NCBI RefSeq assembly: GCF_021044825.1
Contig: NZ_JAJNOC010000002.1
Span: 124,001 to 188,000, forward strand
Reading direction: 5' to 3'
DNA: 64,000 nucleotides
Origin: Massilia phyllostachyos
GTDB taxonomy: Bacteria > Pseudomonadota > Gammaproteobacteria > Burkholderiales > Burkholderiaceae_D
Under the pieces are notes generated by a model. The model made no database searches and was not told where the DNA came from. It saw nothing but the letters and a program-made list of their open reading frames with translations. Positions 7,432 to 15,661 of this stretch are shown piece by piece. The position numbers were made by a program, and so were the translations under genes. Position 1 is the stretch's first letter; every line of letters starts with the position of its first letter.

Positions 7432-9047
7432 CGCACTTCTCCTTCGATCATGAAGCGCCCATCGTGCGCGGTGGTCGAGCGCTCGGTTTGCGTTGGCTCA
7501 ATCGTACGCGCCGGTCCGCCGCCACCCAGGGCCCGCAGCAGCGCCGCATCGCGCCCGTAGATGTCGTCGGCGAACAGGGCGCGGCCGTGGCGGTCGGCGA
7601 CCGCGGTGGCGTAGAACAGCACCACCGGCACCGGCACGGCCAGCGCCACGGTGCGGCTGGGGCCGGGACGCATGGCGGCCGCCACCCGTTCGGCGTCCCA
7701 GCGCTGCGGGTCGGCGAGCACGAACCGCGCCAGGCCGGCCGCGTCCTCGACGCGGATGCAGCCGTGGCTGAGGTCGCGCCGGCTGCGCGCGAACAGTTCC
7801 CTGGCCGCGGTCGAATGCAGGTAGATGTTCATGGGATTCGGCATGGCGAACTTCACCGCTCCCAGCACGTTGCGGGCGCCGGGCCGTTGCCTTACCCGCA
7901 GCGACCCGGCGCGCAGGGCGGCGGGCGCATCCGCGCCGGCCGCAGCCAGCACCCGCCCGTCCGCCGTCACCAGCTCCATGTCGTTGCGACGCAGCCAGCC
8001 CGGGTCGCGCGCCAGCTTCGGCGCGATCTCGGCGCCGGCTATGCTGTGCGGCACATTCCAGTAGGGATTGAATTCGAGATAGCGCATCTGCCCGAGAAAC
8101 AGCGGCGTCGGCGTGCCGGCCGCCTTGCCGACGATGACGCGCATTTCCAGGACCGGCGGCCCGCCCGGCACCCCGTCGAAGGCCCACAGCCGATAGGCCG
8201 GAACATTGACCGCGATCACGCGCCCATGCAGCGGCGGCAGCCAGCGCAGGCGTTCCAGGGTCAGCGCCAGCTGGACGGCGCGCCGCGCCGGCGGCACCGC
8301 CAGGGCCGCGCGGGTGGCCGGACCCAGGACCCCGTCTTGTTCCAGGCCGTGGCGCGACTGGAAGCGCCGCAGCGCCGCCGCCAGGGCCGCGCCATCGGCC
8401 TCGCCGGCGCCGTCTCCCTCCGCTCCATCCTCGAGGTCGCCCAGCGTGCGCAGCCGTTCGCGCAGCGCTTCTGCGGCCGCGGCGGGCGCAGCGCCGCCAG
8501 CCGGCAGCGGCGGCCAGGATGGATGTTCCTGCGCCAGCAGGCGATACCGCGCCAGCGTTTCCCGCACCCGGCCGTAGAGGACGATGGCCGGCGCCGCGGA
8601 CGCGACCGCCGTGGCCACGCGTCCGGCGTCGAGGGCCCGGCGCAGCGCCGCCGCCGGGTCGAATCCGTCCGCGGGCGGCCCGGTCCGGTAGGGCGAGGCG
8701 GTGCGCCCGCCGTGCAGGTCGGCCAGGTAGCGCAGCACGGCGGCGCCGAGGTCGCGCTCGAAGCCGATGTCGGCCGGGTCCGCCGCCTCCAGGCGCCGCG
8801 CCAGCGTTGCCGTGCCGTACAGCGCCGGATCGAGGCCGTGCGAGCCGGCATCCGCGAGCAGGCCGAGCGCCTCGCGCGCCAGGGCCTGTCCGTCGTCGAG
8901 CCAGCGCGGCGGCAGGCCCGGGGCATCCAGGCGCTGGACCCGGGCCGGCGCATCCAGGGGCGGCGCAGCGGCGCCGGCAGGAATGTCGGTGGGCAGGGCC
9001 GCCACAACCAGGAACAGGGCGGCCAGGCCGCTGCGGGCGAAGATCAC
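7428..9047 (-). CDS. L,D-transpeptidase, YcbB/LdtD type
   Basis: Periplasmic enzyme making 3-3 cross-links in peptidoglycan, 539 aa. Signal peptide at residues 1-26 ('LAALFLVVAALPTDIPAGAAA'-like hydrophobic stretch). A helical scaffold region follows, then a peptidoglycan-binding domain ('LRRFQSRHGLEQDGVLGPAT', about 230-250), then the YkuD catalytic domain with 'YLHSTAARELFARSRRDLSH' and the nucleophile motif SHGCIRVEDA (Cys430). All catalytic elements are intact. A consensus-like FNR box (9110-9123) lies 63 bp upstream of the ATG, so this is likely an oxygen-responsive cell-wall modification step. It is co-operonic with the BCAM0308-type gene by a 4-bp overlap. 3-3 cross-linking is typical of stationary or stressed walls, which fits a dormancy role (inference). 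Confidence 0.92.
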   Translation of the reverse strand: MIFARSGLAALFLVVAALPTDIPAGAAAPPLDAPARVQRLDAPGLPPRWLDDGQALAREALGLLADAGSHGLDPALYGTATLARRLEAADPADIGFERDLGAAVLRYLADLHGGRTASPYRTGPPADGFDPAAALRRALDAGRVATAVASAAPAIVLYGRVRETLARYRLLAQEHPSWPPLPAGGAAPAAAAEALRERLRTLGDLEDGAEGDGAGEADGAALAAALRRFQSRHGLEQDGVLGPATRAALAVPPARRAVQLALTLERLRWLPPLHGRVIAVNVPAYRLWAFDGVPGGPPVLEMRVIVGKAAGTPTPLFLGQMRYLEFNPYWNVPHSIAGAEIAPKLARDPGWLRRNDMELVTADGRVLAAAGADAPAALRAGSLRVRQRPGARNVLGAVKFAMPNPMNIYLHSTAARELFARSRRDLSHGCIRVEDAAGLARFVLADPQRWDAERVAAAMRPGPSRTVALAVPVPVVLFYATAVADRHGRALFADDIYGRDAALLRALGGGGPARTIEPTQTERSTTAHDGRFMIEGEVR

Positions 9048-9109
9048 GATTGGAGGAAGATTGGGGATTGAACCGGGTCGAAGGTACGCCGGCGCCTCAC
9101 GCTCGGTCC

Positions 9110-9123
9110 TTGACCCAGATCAA
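9110..9123. promoter_or_regulatory. FNR box upstream of the L,D-transpeptidase operon
   Basis: TTGACCCAGATCAA matches TTGAT-N4-ATCAA at 9 of 10 positions. The centre is 69.5 bp from the ATG of the minus-strand transpeptidase gene. On that strand a hexamer TACCTT (9086-9081) is centred 33 bp away, near the class II -10 position. Confidence 0.75.
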
Positions 9124-9138
9124 ATACCGCGGCTTTGA

Positions 9139-9483
9139 CTAATCGGCCGCCCGCTTGCGCTCGCGGCTGTCCGGCTGCACCGGCGCGCGGCGCCGGAAGG
9201 TCAGGCAGCAGGCGCCGTCGCCGTCGCGGCCGACCGCGATCTGCTGCGCGCCGCATTCGTAATCCTCGTTGTGCTCGCAGGCGGCGACCTTGCAGGCGCC
9301 CACGCCGGCATGGCGGCCCGCGTCCCTGGAATGGGGCGTCGCCGCGAGGAAGGTGTCGCAGCCGGGATGGATGCCGGCGCCGACCGTGATGGCGCGCGCC
9401 TGGCAGCTGTGGTGTGCGTTGTATGCGCAATCGCCGACGGTGCATTCGCCGACGACGGGCATGTCGAGCGCCAGCCTGTTCAT
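9139..9483 (-). CDS. DUF1540 double-repeat cysteine-rich protein
   Basis: 114 aa, soluble, with no signal peptide. Two copies of a DUF1540-type unit are visible: the first begins 'VVGECTVGDCAYNAHHSCQA' (about 10-29) and ends at C-D-T-F, the second begins 'VGACKVAACEHNEDYECGA' (about 61-79) and ends at C-C-L-T-F. Each has the spacing C-x4-C-x6-C plus a distal Cys, suggesting two small metal (Zn or Fe) sites. An AGGAGG ribosome site lies directly before the ATG at 9483. It is a monocistronic minus-strand gene next to the oxygen-regulated region. Function unknown; metal binding is inference from the cysteine pattern. Confidence 0.78.
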   Translation of the reverse strand: MNRLALDMPVVGECTVGDCAYNAHHSCQARAITVGAGIHPGCDTFLAATPHSRDAGRHAGVGACKVAACEHNEDYECGAQQIAVGRDGDGACCLTFRRRAPVQPDSRERKRAAD

Positions 9484-9615
9484 GTGGGCCTCCTGTTCAA
9501 AAAAATGTTAATGAGACAAGGGATATGTTGAAATGATTCGATCCGTTTTCCGCCAAAAGTGCATGGCGATGCTGCATGCTTTGACGCGCGTCATACAATC
9601 GAATCGGCCCTGGAC

Positions 9616-11391
9616 ATGACGGCCCCAATGGCGCCGGCGGTCGGCGCGCGTCACGGAATCAAGCGGCGGGATCGTGGTCCAAGATGGGTGGACGAAGAAT
9701 CGAAACGCGCTCTTGCCGTACCGGCGAACCCATGCGGCGCGCCCTTGCCGCCGTCCGGCGATGCGCCGGCGGCGCAGCAGGCGCTGGTCCGGCGCCTGGC
9801 CTGCGCGTTGGCGGCCGGCGGGACGCCGGTGCAGTATTTCGAGACCCACATCTCGTGGGTGCTGGTGTGCGGCGCGCACGCCTACAAGCTGAAGAAGGCG
9901 CTGCGCCTGCCCTTTCTCGACTATGCCACGCTGGCCGCGCGCCGCCGCCAGTGCGAGCGCGAGTGCCGGCTGAACCGCCGCCTGGCGCCCGGCCTCTACC
10001 TCGGCGTCAGCGCCGTCGCGGGCGACCCGGCCCGTCCCCGCCTCGACGGGGCGGGAGCGCCGATCGAGTATGCGGTGCGGATGCGCGCGTTCGCGCAGTC
10101 GGCGCTGTGGTCGTACCGGATCGCCCGCGGCCTGTTGACGGGAACCGAAGTCGACCGGCTGGCGGCGCTGCTGGCGCGCTTCCACCGCGACGCGGCGCGC
10201 GCGCCGCCGGACAGCCCCTGGGGGACGCCGCGGCAGGTGGCGGACACCTTCGGCGCCACCCTGGATGCGCTCGCAGGAGCGGCGCCCGGGGACGTGGGAC
10301 GCGGCGTGCTCGCCGGCCTGCGCGCCTGGGCCGCGCGCCAGGGCCCGGCGCTGGCGGCGCTGGCGGCGGACAGGAAGCGCGGCGGCATGGTGCGCGAATG
10401 CCACGGCGATCTGCATTGCGGCAATATCCTGACACGGGACGGCACGGTGATGGCGTTCGACTGCATCGAGTTCGACGACAGCCTGCGCTGGATCGACGTC
10501 ATGGACGATCTCGCCTTCGTCCACATGGACCTGGCCTGCCGCGGCCGGCCCGACCTCGCCGCGCGCCTGCTGAACCGCTACCTGGAAGAGGGCGGGGACT
10601 ACGCCGGCCTGGCGCTGCTGCGCCACTATCGCGTGCACCGGGCGCTGGTGCGGGCCAGGGTGATGCTGCTGCGCGCGGGCGCCCCGGGCACGCCGGCGCC
10701 GGAGCGCGCGGCCTGCCGCCGCGCGGGCCGTGCCTACCTCGCATTCGCGCACCATGCCAGCCGCTACGGCGCCCCGGCCATGGTCGTCATGTACGGTCCG
10801 GCGGGCAGCGGCAAGACCACGGTGGCGCGCATGCTGGTCGAGCTGCTCGGCGCGGTGCAGCTGCGCTCCGACGTGGAACGCAAGCGCCTGGACCGGGCCG
10901 CCGGCGTCGACCTGTACGGCGACGACATGACGCGGCGGACCTACGAGCGCCTGGGCGAGCTGGCGCGCGCCGTGACGGGCGCCGGCTGGCCGGTCGTGAT
11001 CGACGCCGCCTGCCTCGCGGCGGTCCAGCGCCCCCGGCTGCGCGCCGTCGCCCGCGACCTCGGCCTGCCCTGCGTGCTGGTGGTGGCCCAGGCCGGGCGG
11101 GACCTCATGCGCGCGCGCGTGGCGGCGCGCCGGCGTGCGGGCGGCGACGCGTCGGACGCCGGTCCGGAGGTGCTGGAGCGGCAGCTGCAGGCGGCGCAGC
11201 CGCTGTCGCGGGGCGAGCGCCGGCACGCCGTCGTGGTCGACACCGGTGCTGCGCCGGGGGCGCAGGACCTGCGCGCGGCGTGCCTGCCGGTGGTGGCGGC
11301 GTTGCGCCGCGTGCCCGTACAGTACGCAAGCCGTGCTTTTCAAGCGGCACACATTGATACGGCTCATATAGAGCTTGTTGGTCGCACCTAA
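9616..11391 (+). CDS. Bifunctional phosphotransferase-like / P-loop ATPase protein
   Basis: 591 aa from ATG 9616. The N-terminal half is an aminoglycoside-phosphotransferase (APH)-like kinase fold, with 'FETHISWVLVCGAHAYKLKK' (about 76-95) and the catalytic loop 'ECHGDLHCGNIL' followed by 'FDCIEFDDSLRWID'. The C-terminal half is a P-loop kinase domain with Walker A 'GPAGSGKTTVA' (about 395-405). This two-domain family is common next to Usp genes in proteobacteria, but its substrate is unknown. The start is uncertain: ATG 9559 adds 19 residues, GTG 9688 is also possible, and homologues I remember begin close to the conserved ETHISW segment. It is followed by hsp20 after 90 bp; the hsp20 promoter elements overlap its 3' end. 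Confidence 0.85.
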   Translation: MTAPMAPAVGARHGIKRRDRGPRWVDEESKRALAVPANPCGAPLPPSGDAPAAQQALVRRLACALAAGGTPVQYFETHISWVLVCGAHAYKLKKALRLPFLDYATLAARRRQCERECRLNRRLAPGLYLGVSAVAGDPARPRLDGAGAPIEYAVRMRAFAQSALWSYRIARGLLTGTEVDRLAALLARFHRDAARAPPDSPWGTPRQVADTFGATLDALAGAAPGDVGRGVLAGLRAWAARQGPALAALAADRKRGGMVRECHGDLHCGNILTRDGTVMAFDCIEFDDSLRWIDVMDDLAFVHMDLACRGRPDLAARLLNRYLEEGGDYAGLALLRHYRVHRALVRARVMLLRAGAPGTPAPERAACRRAGRAYLAFAHHASRYGAPAMVVMYGPAGSGKTTVARMLVELLGAVQLRSDVERKRLDRAAGVDLYGDDMTRRTYERLGELARAVTGAGWPVVIDAACLAAVQRPRLRAVARDLGLPCVLVVAQAGRDLMRARVAARRRAGGDASDAGPEVLERQLQAAQPLSRGERRHAVVVDTGAAPGAQDLRAACLPVVAALRRVPVQYASRAFQAAHIDTAHIELVGRT

Positions 11392-11394
11392 CAT
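11354..11394 (+). promoter_or_regulatory. Possible FNR box and -10 for the hsp20 operon
   Basis: TTGATACGGCTCAT (11354-11367) has one perfect FNR half-site and a 3-of-5 second half (8 of 10 overall). A -10-like hexamer TAACAT (11389-11394) is centred 31 bp from the box centre, the class II spacing also seen before ppsA. The site overlaps the last codons of the preceding ATPase gene and is 115 bp from the hsp20 ATG. The match is weaker than the other boxes; the spacing is the main argument. Confidence 0.4.
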
Positions 11395-11481
11395 AGTCAA
11401 ACACATGGCGGAAACAGCGCTTCCCGATCACCGCCTGTCCCTTCATGAGTCCACGATACAACAACCGACAAGGAGAACACC

Positions 11482-11928
11482 ATGGCCAACAACCTGACCC
11501 GCTTCGACCCCTTCCGCGACACGATGCGCCTGTCGCCCCTGCGCACCATCGAGGAGTTCATGCGCGACTTCCCGATCGCCGGCGGCATGCGCGGTTTCGA
11601 CGCGGAGCGCCAGATTCGCATCGACGTCCAGGAAACCGACCAGGCCTACCTGGTCAAGGCGGACATGCCGGGATTCAAGAAAGAAGACATCAAGATCGCG
11701 GTCGACGGCACCATGGTGTCGATCAGCGCCACGACCCAGGGGCAGGACGAGCAGACCGTCGGCGATACGGTCTACAGCGAGCGCTACAGCGGTTCGCAGT
11801 ACCGCAGCTTCACCTTGCTCCAGGAAGTGGACGACAGCAAGACCGAGGCCAAGTACCAGGACGGCGTGCTCCACCTGACCCTGCCGAAGAAGCCCGGCAC
11901 GGCGCGCAAGCAGATCGCGGTGCAGTAA
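11482..11928 (+). CDS. Small heat-shock protein, Hsp20/alpha-crystallin family
   Basis: ATP-independent holdase chaperone, 148 aa. A short N-terminal arm with 'FDPFRDTMRLSP' is followed by the alpha-crystallin domain (about 46-140), including 'YLVKADMPGFKKEDIKI' and the terminal 'YQDGVLHLTLPKK'. A strong ribosome site (AAGGAG) lies 7 bp before the ATG. It is first in a plus-strand run hsp20 - GH1-like hydrolase - alcohol dehydrogenase - phosphofructokinase with gaps of 33 bp or less or overlaps. Hsp20 genes within oxygen-responsive clusters also occur in the mycobacterial dormancy regulon (acr), a functional parallel rather than homology of the locus. Confidence 0.94.
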   Translation: MANNLTRFDPFRDTMRLSPLRTIEEFMRDFPIAGGMRGFDAERQIRIDVQETDQAYLVKADMPGFKKEDIKIAVDGTMVSISATTQGQDEQTVGDTVYSERYSGSQYRSFTLLQEVDDSKTEAKYQDGVLHLTLPKKPGTARKQIAVQ

Positions 11929-11961
11929 GCGCAAGGCCCGGCGCGGCTCGGATATCCGGCA

Positions 11962-13278
11962 ATGACGACGCCGCCCACGACGCTGCCGCCGATGCCGCCC
12001 GCCGGCCGCGCCTTACCGCCGCTGACGCCCGAGAATTTGCTGCGCTCGTTCTCGTTCTGCACCGGCATCGAGAACAGCGCCCCCGTCATCGCCGGCCCGG
12101 ACGGCCGGCCCTGCCGGGTCGACCAGATGGCTGCGTGCGGCCATGACCGGCGCTGGCGGGAAGACTTCCGGCTCGTGCACGAACTCGGCCTGCGCTGCCT
12201 GCGCTACGGAACGCCTTACCACCGGACCCACGTCGGCCCCGGCCGCTACGACTGGGACTTCGCCGATGCGGCCTTCGGTGAACTGCGCCGCCTGGGCATC
12301 GTGCCGATCGCCGATCTCTGCCACTTCGGCCTGCCCGACTGGCTGGGCGACTTCCAGAACCCCGAGTTTCCCCGCTACTTCGCCGAGTATGCGGAGGCGT
12401 TCGCGCGGCGCTATCCCTGGATCTGGCTGTACACGCCGGTCAACGAGATGCTGGTGACGGCCGAATACTCCGCCCTGCGCGGTTTCTGGAACGAGCGCCT
12501 GCGCAGCGACCGCGCCTTCGTGACGGCGCTGGGCAACCTGGTCGAAGCCAATGTGCGCGCCAGCGAGGCGATCCTGCGCGCCGCCGATCCCTGGTTCGTG
12601 CAGAGCGAGGCGACGCGCTACTACCACCCCCGGGACCCCGACGCCGTCGGACACGCCGACTACCTGAACGAGCAGCGCTTCCTCTCGCTCGACCTGAACT
12701 ATGGCCGCCGGCCGTCGCCGCGCATGGTCGACTACCTGCTCGGCAACGGCATGCCGCAGTCGCGGCTCGACTTCTTCCTGCGCCGCCAGTGCTGGCCCGC
12801 CTGCATCATGGGCACCGACTACTACGAGGCGGGCGAATCGGTGGTGTTCGCCGACGGCAGCACGCGCGGATCGAACGTGCTCGGCTACTACGGCCTGACG
12901 CGCCAGTACTACGAGCGCTACCGCCTGCCCATCATGCACACCGAGACCAACCAGATGCAGGGCTTGAACGCCGCCTTCTGGCTCGAGCGCCAGTGGGCCA
13001 ACGTGCTGCGCCTGCGCCAGGAAGATTTCCCCATCATCGGCTTCACCTGGTACAGCCTGACCGACCAGTTCGACTGGGACATCGACCTGCGCGAGGCGCG
13101 CGGCCACGTGGTGGCCAACGGGCTGTTCGACCTGGAGCGCCGGATCCGCCGCGCCGGGGTCGAGTACCGGCGCATCGTCCGCGCCTGGAGCACGGTGCTG
13201 GGCGACAGCGGGCCGCCGGCGCCGGCCCCGGAGTGGCGCGACACGCGCGCCGCCGCGATCCTCGGGGAGGTCCAATGA
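11962..13278 (+). CDS. Family 1-like glycoside hydrolase
   Basis: 438 aa (beta/alpha)8-barrel protein related to GH1 beta-glucosidases. The acid/base region reads 'WIWLYTPVNEM' (Glu in VNE), and a candidate nucleophile lies in 'IMHTETNQMQ', which replaces the usual I/V-T-E-N-G. 'YGTPYHRTHVGPGRYDWDF' and 'CHFGLPDWLGDF' match strand/loop regions of the family. Because the nucleophile and sugar-binding motifs differ from classical GH1 enzymes, the substrate may not be a simple beta-glucoside. No signal peptide is seen, so it is probably cytoplasmic. Its stop overlaps the next ATG by 4 bp (ATGA), coupling it to the alcohol dehydrogenase gene. Start chosen at the first ATG after hsp20; it could be slightly downstream. 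Confidence 0.8.
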   Translation: MTTPPTTLPPMPPAGRALPPLTPENLLRSFSFCTGIENSAPVIAGPDGRPCRVDQMAACGHDRRWREDFRLVHELGLRCLRYGTPYHRTHVGPGRYDWDFADAAFGELRRLGIVPIADLCHFGLPDWLGDFQNPEFPRYFAEYAEAFARRYPWIWLYTPVNEMLVTAEYSALRGFWNERLRSDRAFVTALGNLVEANVRASEAILRAADPWFVQSEATRYYHPRDPDAVGHADYLNEQRFLSLDLNYGRRPSPRMVDYLLGNGMPQSRLDFFLRRQCWPACIMGTDYYEAGESVVFADGSTRGSNVLGYYGLTRQYYERYRLPIMHTETNQMQGLNAAFWLERQWANVLRLRQEDFPIIGFTWYSLTDQFDWDIDLREARGHVVANGLFDLERRIRRAGVEYRRIVRAWSTVLGDSGPPAPAPEWRDTRAAAILGEVQ

Positions 13279-14366
13279 CGGCGCACACGGGCGCACACAC
13301 GGGCGCGCAATCGGGCGCACCATCGAGCGCACCCGTGGCCGCGCAGATGACGGCGATGCTGCTGGACGCACCCGGGCGCCCCCTTCGGCGCGCGATCCTG
13401 CCCGTGCCGGCGCCGCGGGGCCGCGAGATCCTGATCCGGGTGGGCGCCTGCGCGGTGTGCCGGACCGACCTGCACATCGTCGACGGCGAGCTGCCGCCGC
13501 ACCTGCTGCCCCTGGTGCCCGGGCACGAGATCGTCGGCCGGGTGGCCGGCGCCGGGCCGCTGGCTGCGCGCTTCGACATGGGGCAGCGGGTCGGCGTGCC
13601 CTGGCTCGGGGGCAGCTGCGGCGCCTGCGGCCATTGCCGCGGCGGGCGCGAGAACCTGTGCGAACATGCGGTGTTCACCGGCTACGACCGCCACGGAGGC
13701 TTCGCCGACTACACGCTGGCGGACGAGCGCTACTGCCTGGCGCTGCCCGACGCCTATGACGACCTGCATGCCGCGCCCCTGCTGTGCGCCGGACTGATCG
13801 GTTACCGCGCCTATGCCATGACGGGAACGGCGCAGCGCCTCGGCCTGTACGGCTTCGGCGCGGCCGCCCACCTGCTGGCCCAGCTGGCGCTGCGCCAGGG
13901 CCGCAAGGTGTACGCCTTCACCCGGCCCGGCGACACCCGCGCCCAGGACTTCGCGCGCGCTCTGGGGGTCGGCTGGGCCGGCGACGCCGGCGCCCGGCCG
14001 CCCGAGCCGCTCGACGCCGCCATCCTGTTCGCGCCGGCCGGGGAGCTGGTCCCGCGGGCCCTGGCCGCCGTCCGTCCTGGCGGGGTGGTGGTGTGCGCCG
14101 GCATCCACATGAGCGACATCCCGTCCTTTCCCTATGCCTTGCTGTGGGGCGAGCGCTGCCTGCGCTCGGTGGCCAACCTGCGGCGTGCGGACGGCGCCGC
14201 GTTCTTCCGCAAGATTGCCCATGGCGAGGTCAGGACCGCGGTGTCGTCCTACCCGCTGGAACAGGCCAACGCCGCGCTGGACGCCTTGCGCGCCGGCCGC
14301 GTCGAAGGGGCCGCGGTGCTGGTGCCGGCGGCCCGGGACGACGACGCGGCGCCCGCGCCGCCATAG
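13275..14366 (+). CDS. Zinc-dependent alcohol dehydrogenase (MDR superfamily)
   Basis: 363 aa. Catalytic zinc ligands are visible in 'GACAVCRTDLHIVDG' (Cys) and 'PGHEIVGRV' (His-Glu). The structural zinc lobe has the four cysteines of 'CGACGHCRGGRENLC'. A Rossmann region follows with 'LGLYGFGAAAHLLAQLAL'. It oxidises alcohols or reduces aldehydes with NAD(P)(H) in the cytoplasm; the substrate is unknown. Overlap ATGA with the GH1-like gene. The first 24 residues are a low-complexity tail from a 12-bp DNA repeat, and the conserved protein really begins at about Met25 ('MTAMLLDAPGRPL'), so the start could be there. Probably an electron sink in the low-oxygen operon (inference). Confidence 0.9.
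   Translation: MTAHTGAHTGAQSGAPSSAPVAAQMTAMLLDAPGRPLRRAILPVPAPRGREILIRVGACAVCRTDLHIVDGELPPHLLPLVPGHEIVGRVAGAGPLAARFDMGQRVGVPWLGGSCGACGHCRGGRENLCEHAVFTGYDRHGGFADYTLADERYCLALPDAYDDLHAAPLLCAGLIGYRAYAMTGTAQRLGLYGFGAAAHLLAQLALRQGRKVYAFTRPGDTRAQDFARALGVGWAGDAGARPPEPLDAAILFAPAGELVPRALAAVRPGGVVVCAGIHMSDIPSFPYALLWGERCLRSVANLRRADGAAFFRKIAHGEVRTAVSSYPLEQANAALDALRAGRVEGAAVLVPAARDDDAAPAPP
13281..13332 (+). repeat. Short 12-bp tandem repeat at the 5' end of the alcohol dehydrogenase gene
   Basis: About four imperfect 12-bp units of the form GCrCACACGGGC / GCGCAATCGGGC lie in frame directly after the start codon and encode the tetrapeptide series AHTG-AHTG-AQSG-APSS. They precede the conserved enzyme sequence, so they probably arose by slippage and are tolerated as a floppy N-terminal tail. 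Copy number may vary between strains. Confidence 0.6.
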
Positions 14367-14392
14367 CCGCAGCCGACACCGGAGCGACGCAT

Positions 14393-15508
14393 ATGCCCAC
14401 GCCCATCCGCCGCATCGCCATCGCCACCGGCGGCGGCGACGCCCCCGGCCTGAACGCCGTGATCCGCGCCGTCGTGCTCGCCGCCAGCCGCCTGGGCTGG
14501 GAATGCTGGGGCATCCGCGACGGCTTCAACGGCCTGCTTGCGCCCGCGAGCTGCCTTGGCGAGCCGGTGACGCGTTTGCTGCCGGAAGCCGTGCACGGCA
14601 TCGGCCACCTGGGCGGCACCGTCATCGGCAGCACCAGCCGCGGCAATCCGCTGCACTATCCGGAGCCGGGAGGCGGGGCGGCGCGCGACCGCAGCGGCGA
14701 GCTGCTGGCCCTGATCCGCGCCAGCGGCTTCGACGCGCTGGTGCTGGCCGGCGGCGACAGCTCGATGGAGATCGCGGCCAGGCTGCAGGAGGGGGGACTG
14801 CCGGTGGTCGGCGTGCCCAAGACCATCGACAACGACCTCGACGGCACAGTCCAGGCCTTCGGCTTCGACACGGCGGTGAATTTCGCCACCGCCTGCATCG
14901 ACCGCCTGCACGCCACCGCCGACAGCCAGCACCGGGTCATGGTGGTCGAGACGATGGGACGTTACGGCGGCTGGATCGCCCTGCATGCCGGCCTGGCCGG
15001 CGGCGCCCACGCGATTTTGCTGCCTGAAATTGCGTTCGACATCGACGCCATCGCCGGCTGCGTGGCGCGGCGCCACGCGGCCGGGCGCGGGCACGCCATC
15101 GTGGTGGCGGCGGAAGGCGCGCGCCCGCGCGGCGGCGAGGAAGTCCTGCGGGCGGCGGCAGGCGCCGGACATGCCGAGCGCCTGGGCGGGATCGGCGCCT
15201 GGGTCGAAGCCAGGCTGGCCGGACGCCTCGGCCAGGAGTGCCGCAGCGTCGCGCTGGGCCACCTGCTGCGCGGCGGCAGTCCCTCCGCCTTCGACCGCGT
15301 CACGGCCGCCCGCTTCGGCGCCGCCGCCGTGCGGGCGCTGGCGCGCGGCGAGTCGGGGGTGATGGTGGCGCTCGCCGGGCAGGACATCGGCGCCGTGCCG
15401 CTGGCCGCGGTGGCGGGCCGCAACCGCCGCGTTCCCCTGGAGGGCGACACCATCCGTACGGCGCGCGAGCTGGGCGTCTGCTTCGGCGACGACCTGGCGC
15501 CGGCTTGA
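14393..15508 (+). CDS. 6-phosphofructokinase, PfkA family, phosphoryl donor uncertain
   Basis: Phosphorylates fructose 6-phosphate; 371 aa. Conserved segments: 'ATGGGDAPGLNAVIRA' at the N-terminus, 'GGDSS' (120-124), 'PKTIDNDLDG' (142-151, with the catalytic Asp) and 'METMGRYGGWIAL'-type substrate loop (VVETMGRYGGW). The donor-determining positions are unusual: ATP enzymes have GGDGS with PGTIDND, pyrophosphate enzymes GGDD(T) with PKTIDND. This protein combines Ser in the first position with Lys in the second, so neither ATP nor PPi use can be assumed. It is the last gene of the hsp20-GH1-ADH run, 26 bp after the dehydrogenase and upstream of an FNR-controlled usp pair. Many betaproteobacteria lack Pfk, so a Pfk inside an oxygen-responsive cluster suggests conditional glycolysis (inference). 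Confidence 0.92.
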   Translation: MPTPIRRIAIATGGGDAPGLNAVIRAVVLAASRLGWECWGIRDGFNGLLAPASCLGEPVTRLLPEAVHGIGHLGGTVIGSTSRGNPLHYPEPGGGAARDRSGELLALIRASGFDALVLAGGDSSMEIAARLQEGGLPVVGVPKTIDNDLDGTVQAFGFDTAVNFATACIDRLHATADSQHRVMVVETMGRYGGWIALHAGLAGGAHAILLPEIAFDIDAIAGCVARRHAAGRGHAIVVAAEGARPRGGEEVLRAAAGAGHAERLGGIGAWVEARLAGRLGQECRSVALGHLLRGGSPSAFDRVTAARFGAAAVRALARGESGVMVALAGQDIGAVPLAAVAGRNRRVPLEGDTIRTARELGVCFGDDLAPA

Positions 15509-15548
15509 GCCGCCGGATGCGGCGCGCTCCGCACCGATGTTGAAGTTT

Positions 15549-15562
15549 TTGATCTCGGTCAA
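15549..15562. promoter_or_regulatory. FNR box upstream of the usp-usp-GGDEF operon
   Basis: TTGATCTCGGTCAA matches TTGAT-N4-ATCAA at 9 of 10 positions. Centre 106.5 bp from the first usp ATG (15662). A weak -10-like CAGACT (15585-15590) is centred 32 bp downstream, consistent with class II activation and a leader of about 65 nt. Confidence 0.72.
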
Positions 15563-15661
15563 ACAACACGCTTTGTGGGGTGAACAGACTGAGGGGCAAG
15601 CAATCGAATATCCATCAACGCCACGCCGGCGCCGCCGGCTTCCCTTTCCTGGAGGTTCGCC

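Noticed and set aside
9528..9541. TTGAAATGATTCGA upstream of the DUF1540 gene as an FNR box
   Set aside because: Match is 7 of 10 with a disrupted second half, and it is only 45 bp from the ATG with no -10 element.
9508..11406. 632-codon minus-strand frame opposite the phosphotransferase/ATPase gene
   Set aside because: Low-complexity Arg/Ala/Gln-rich translation without domains; the plus frame has APH and Walker motifs.
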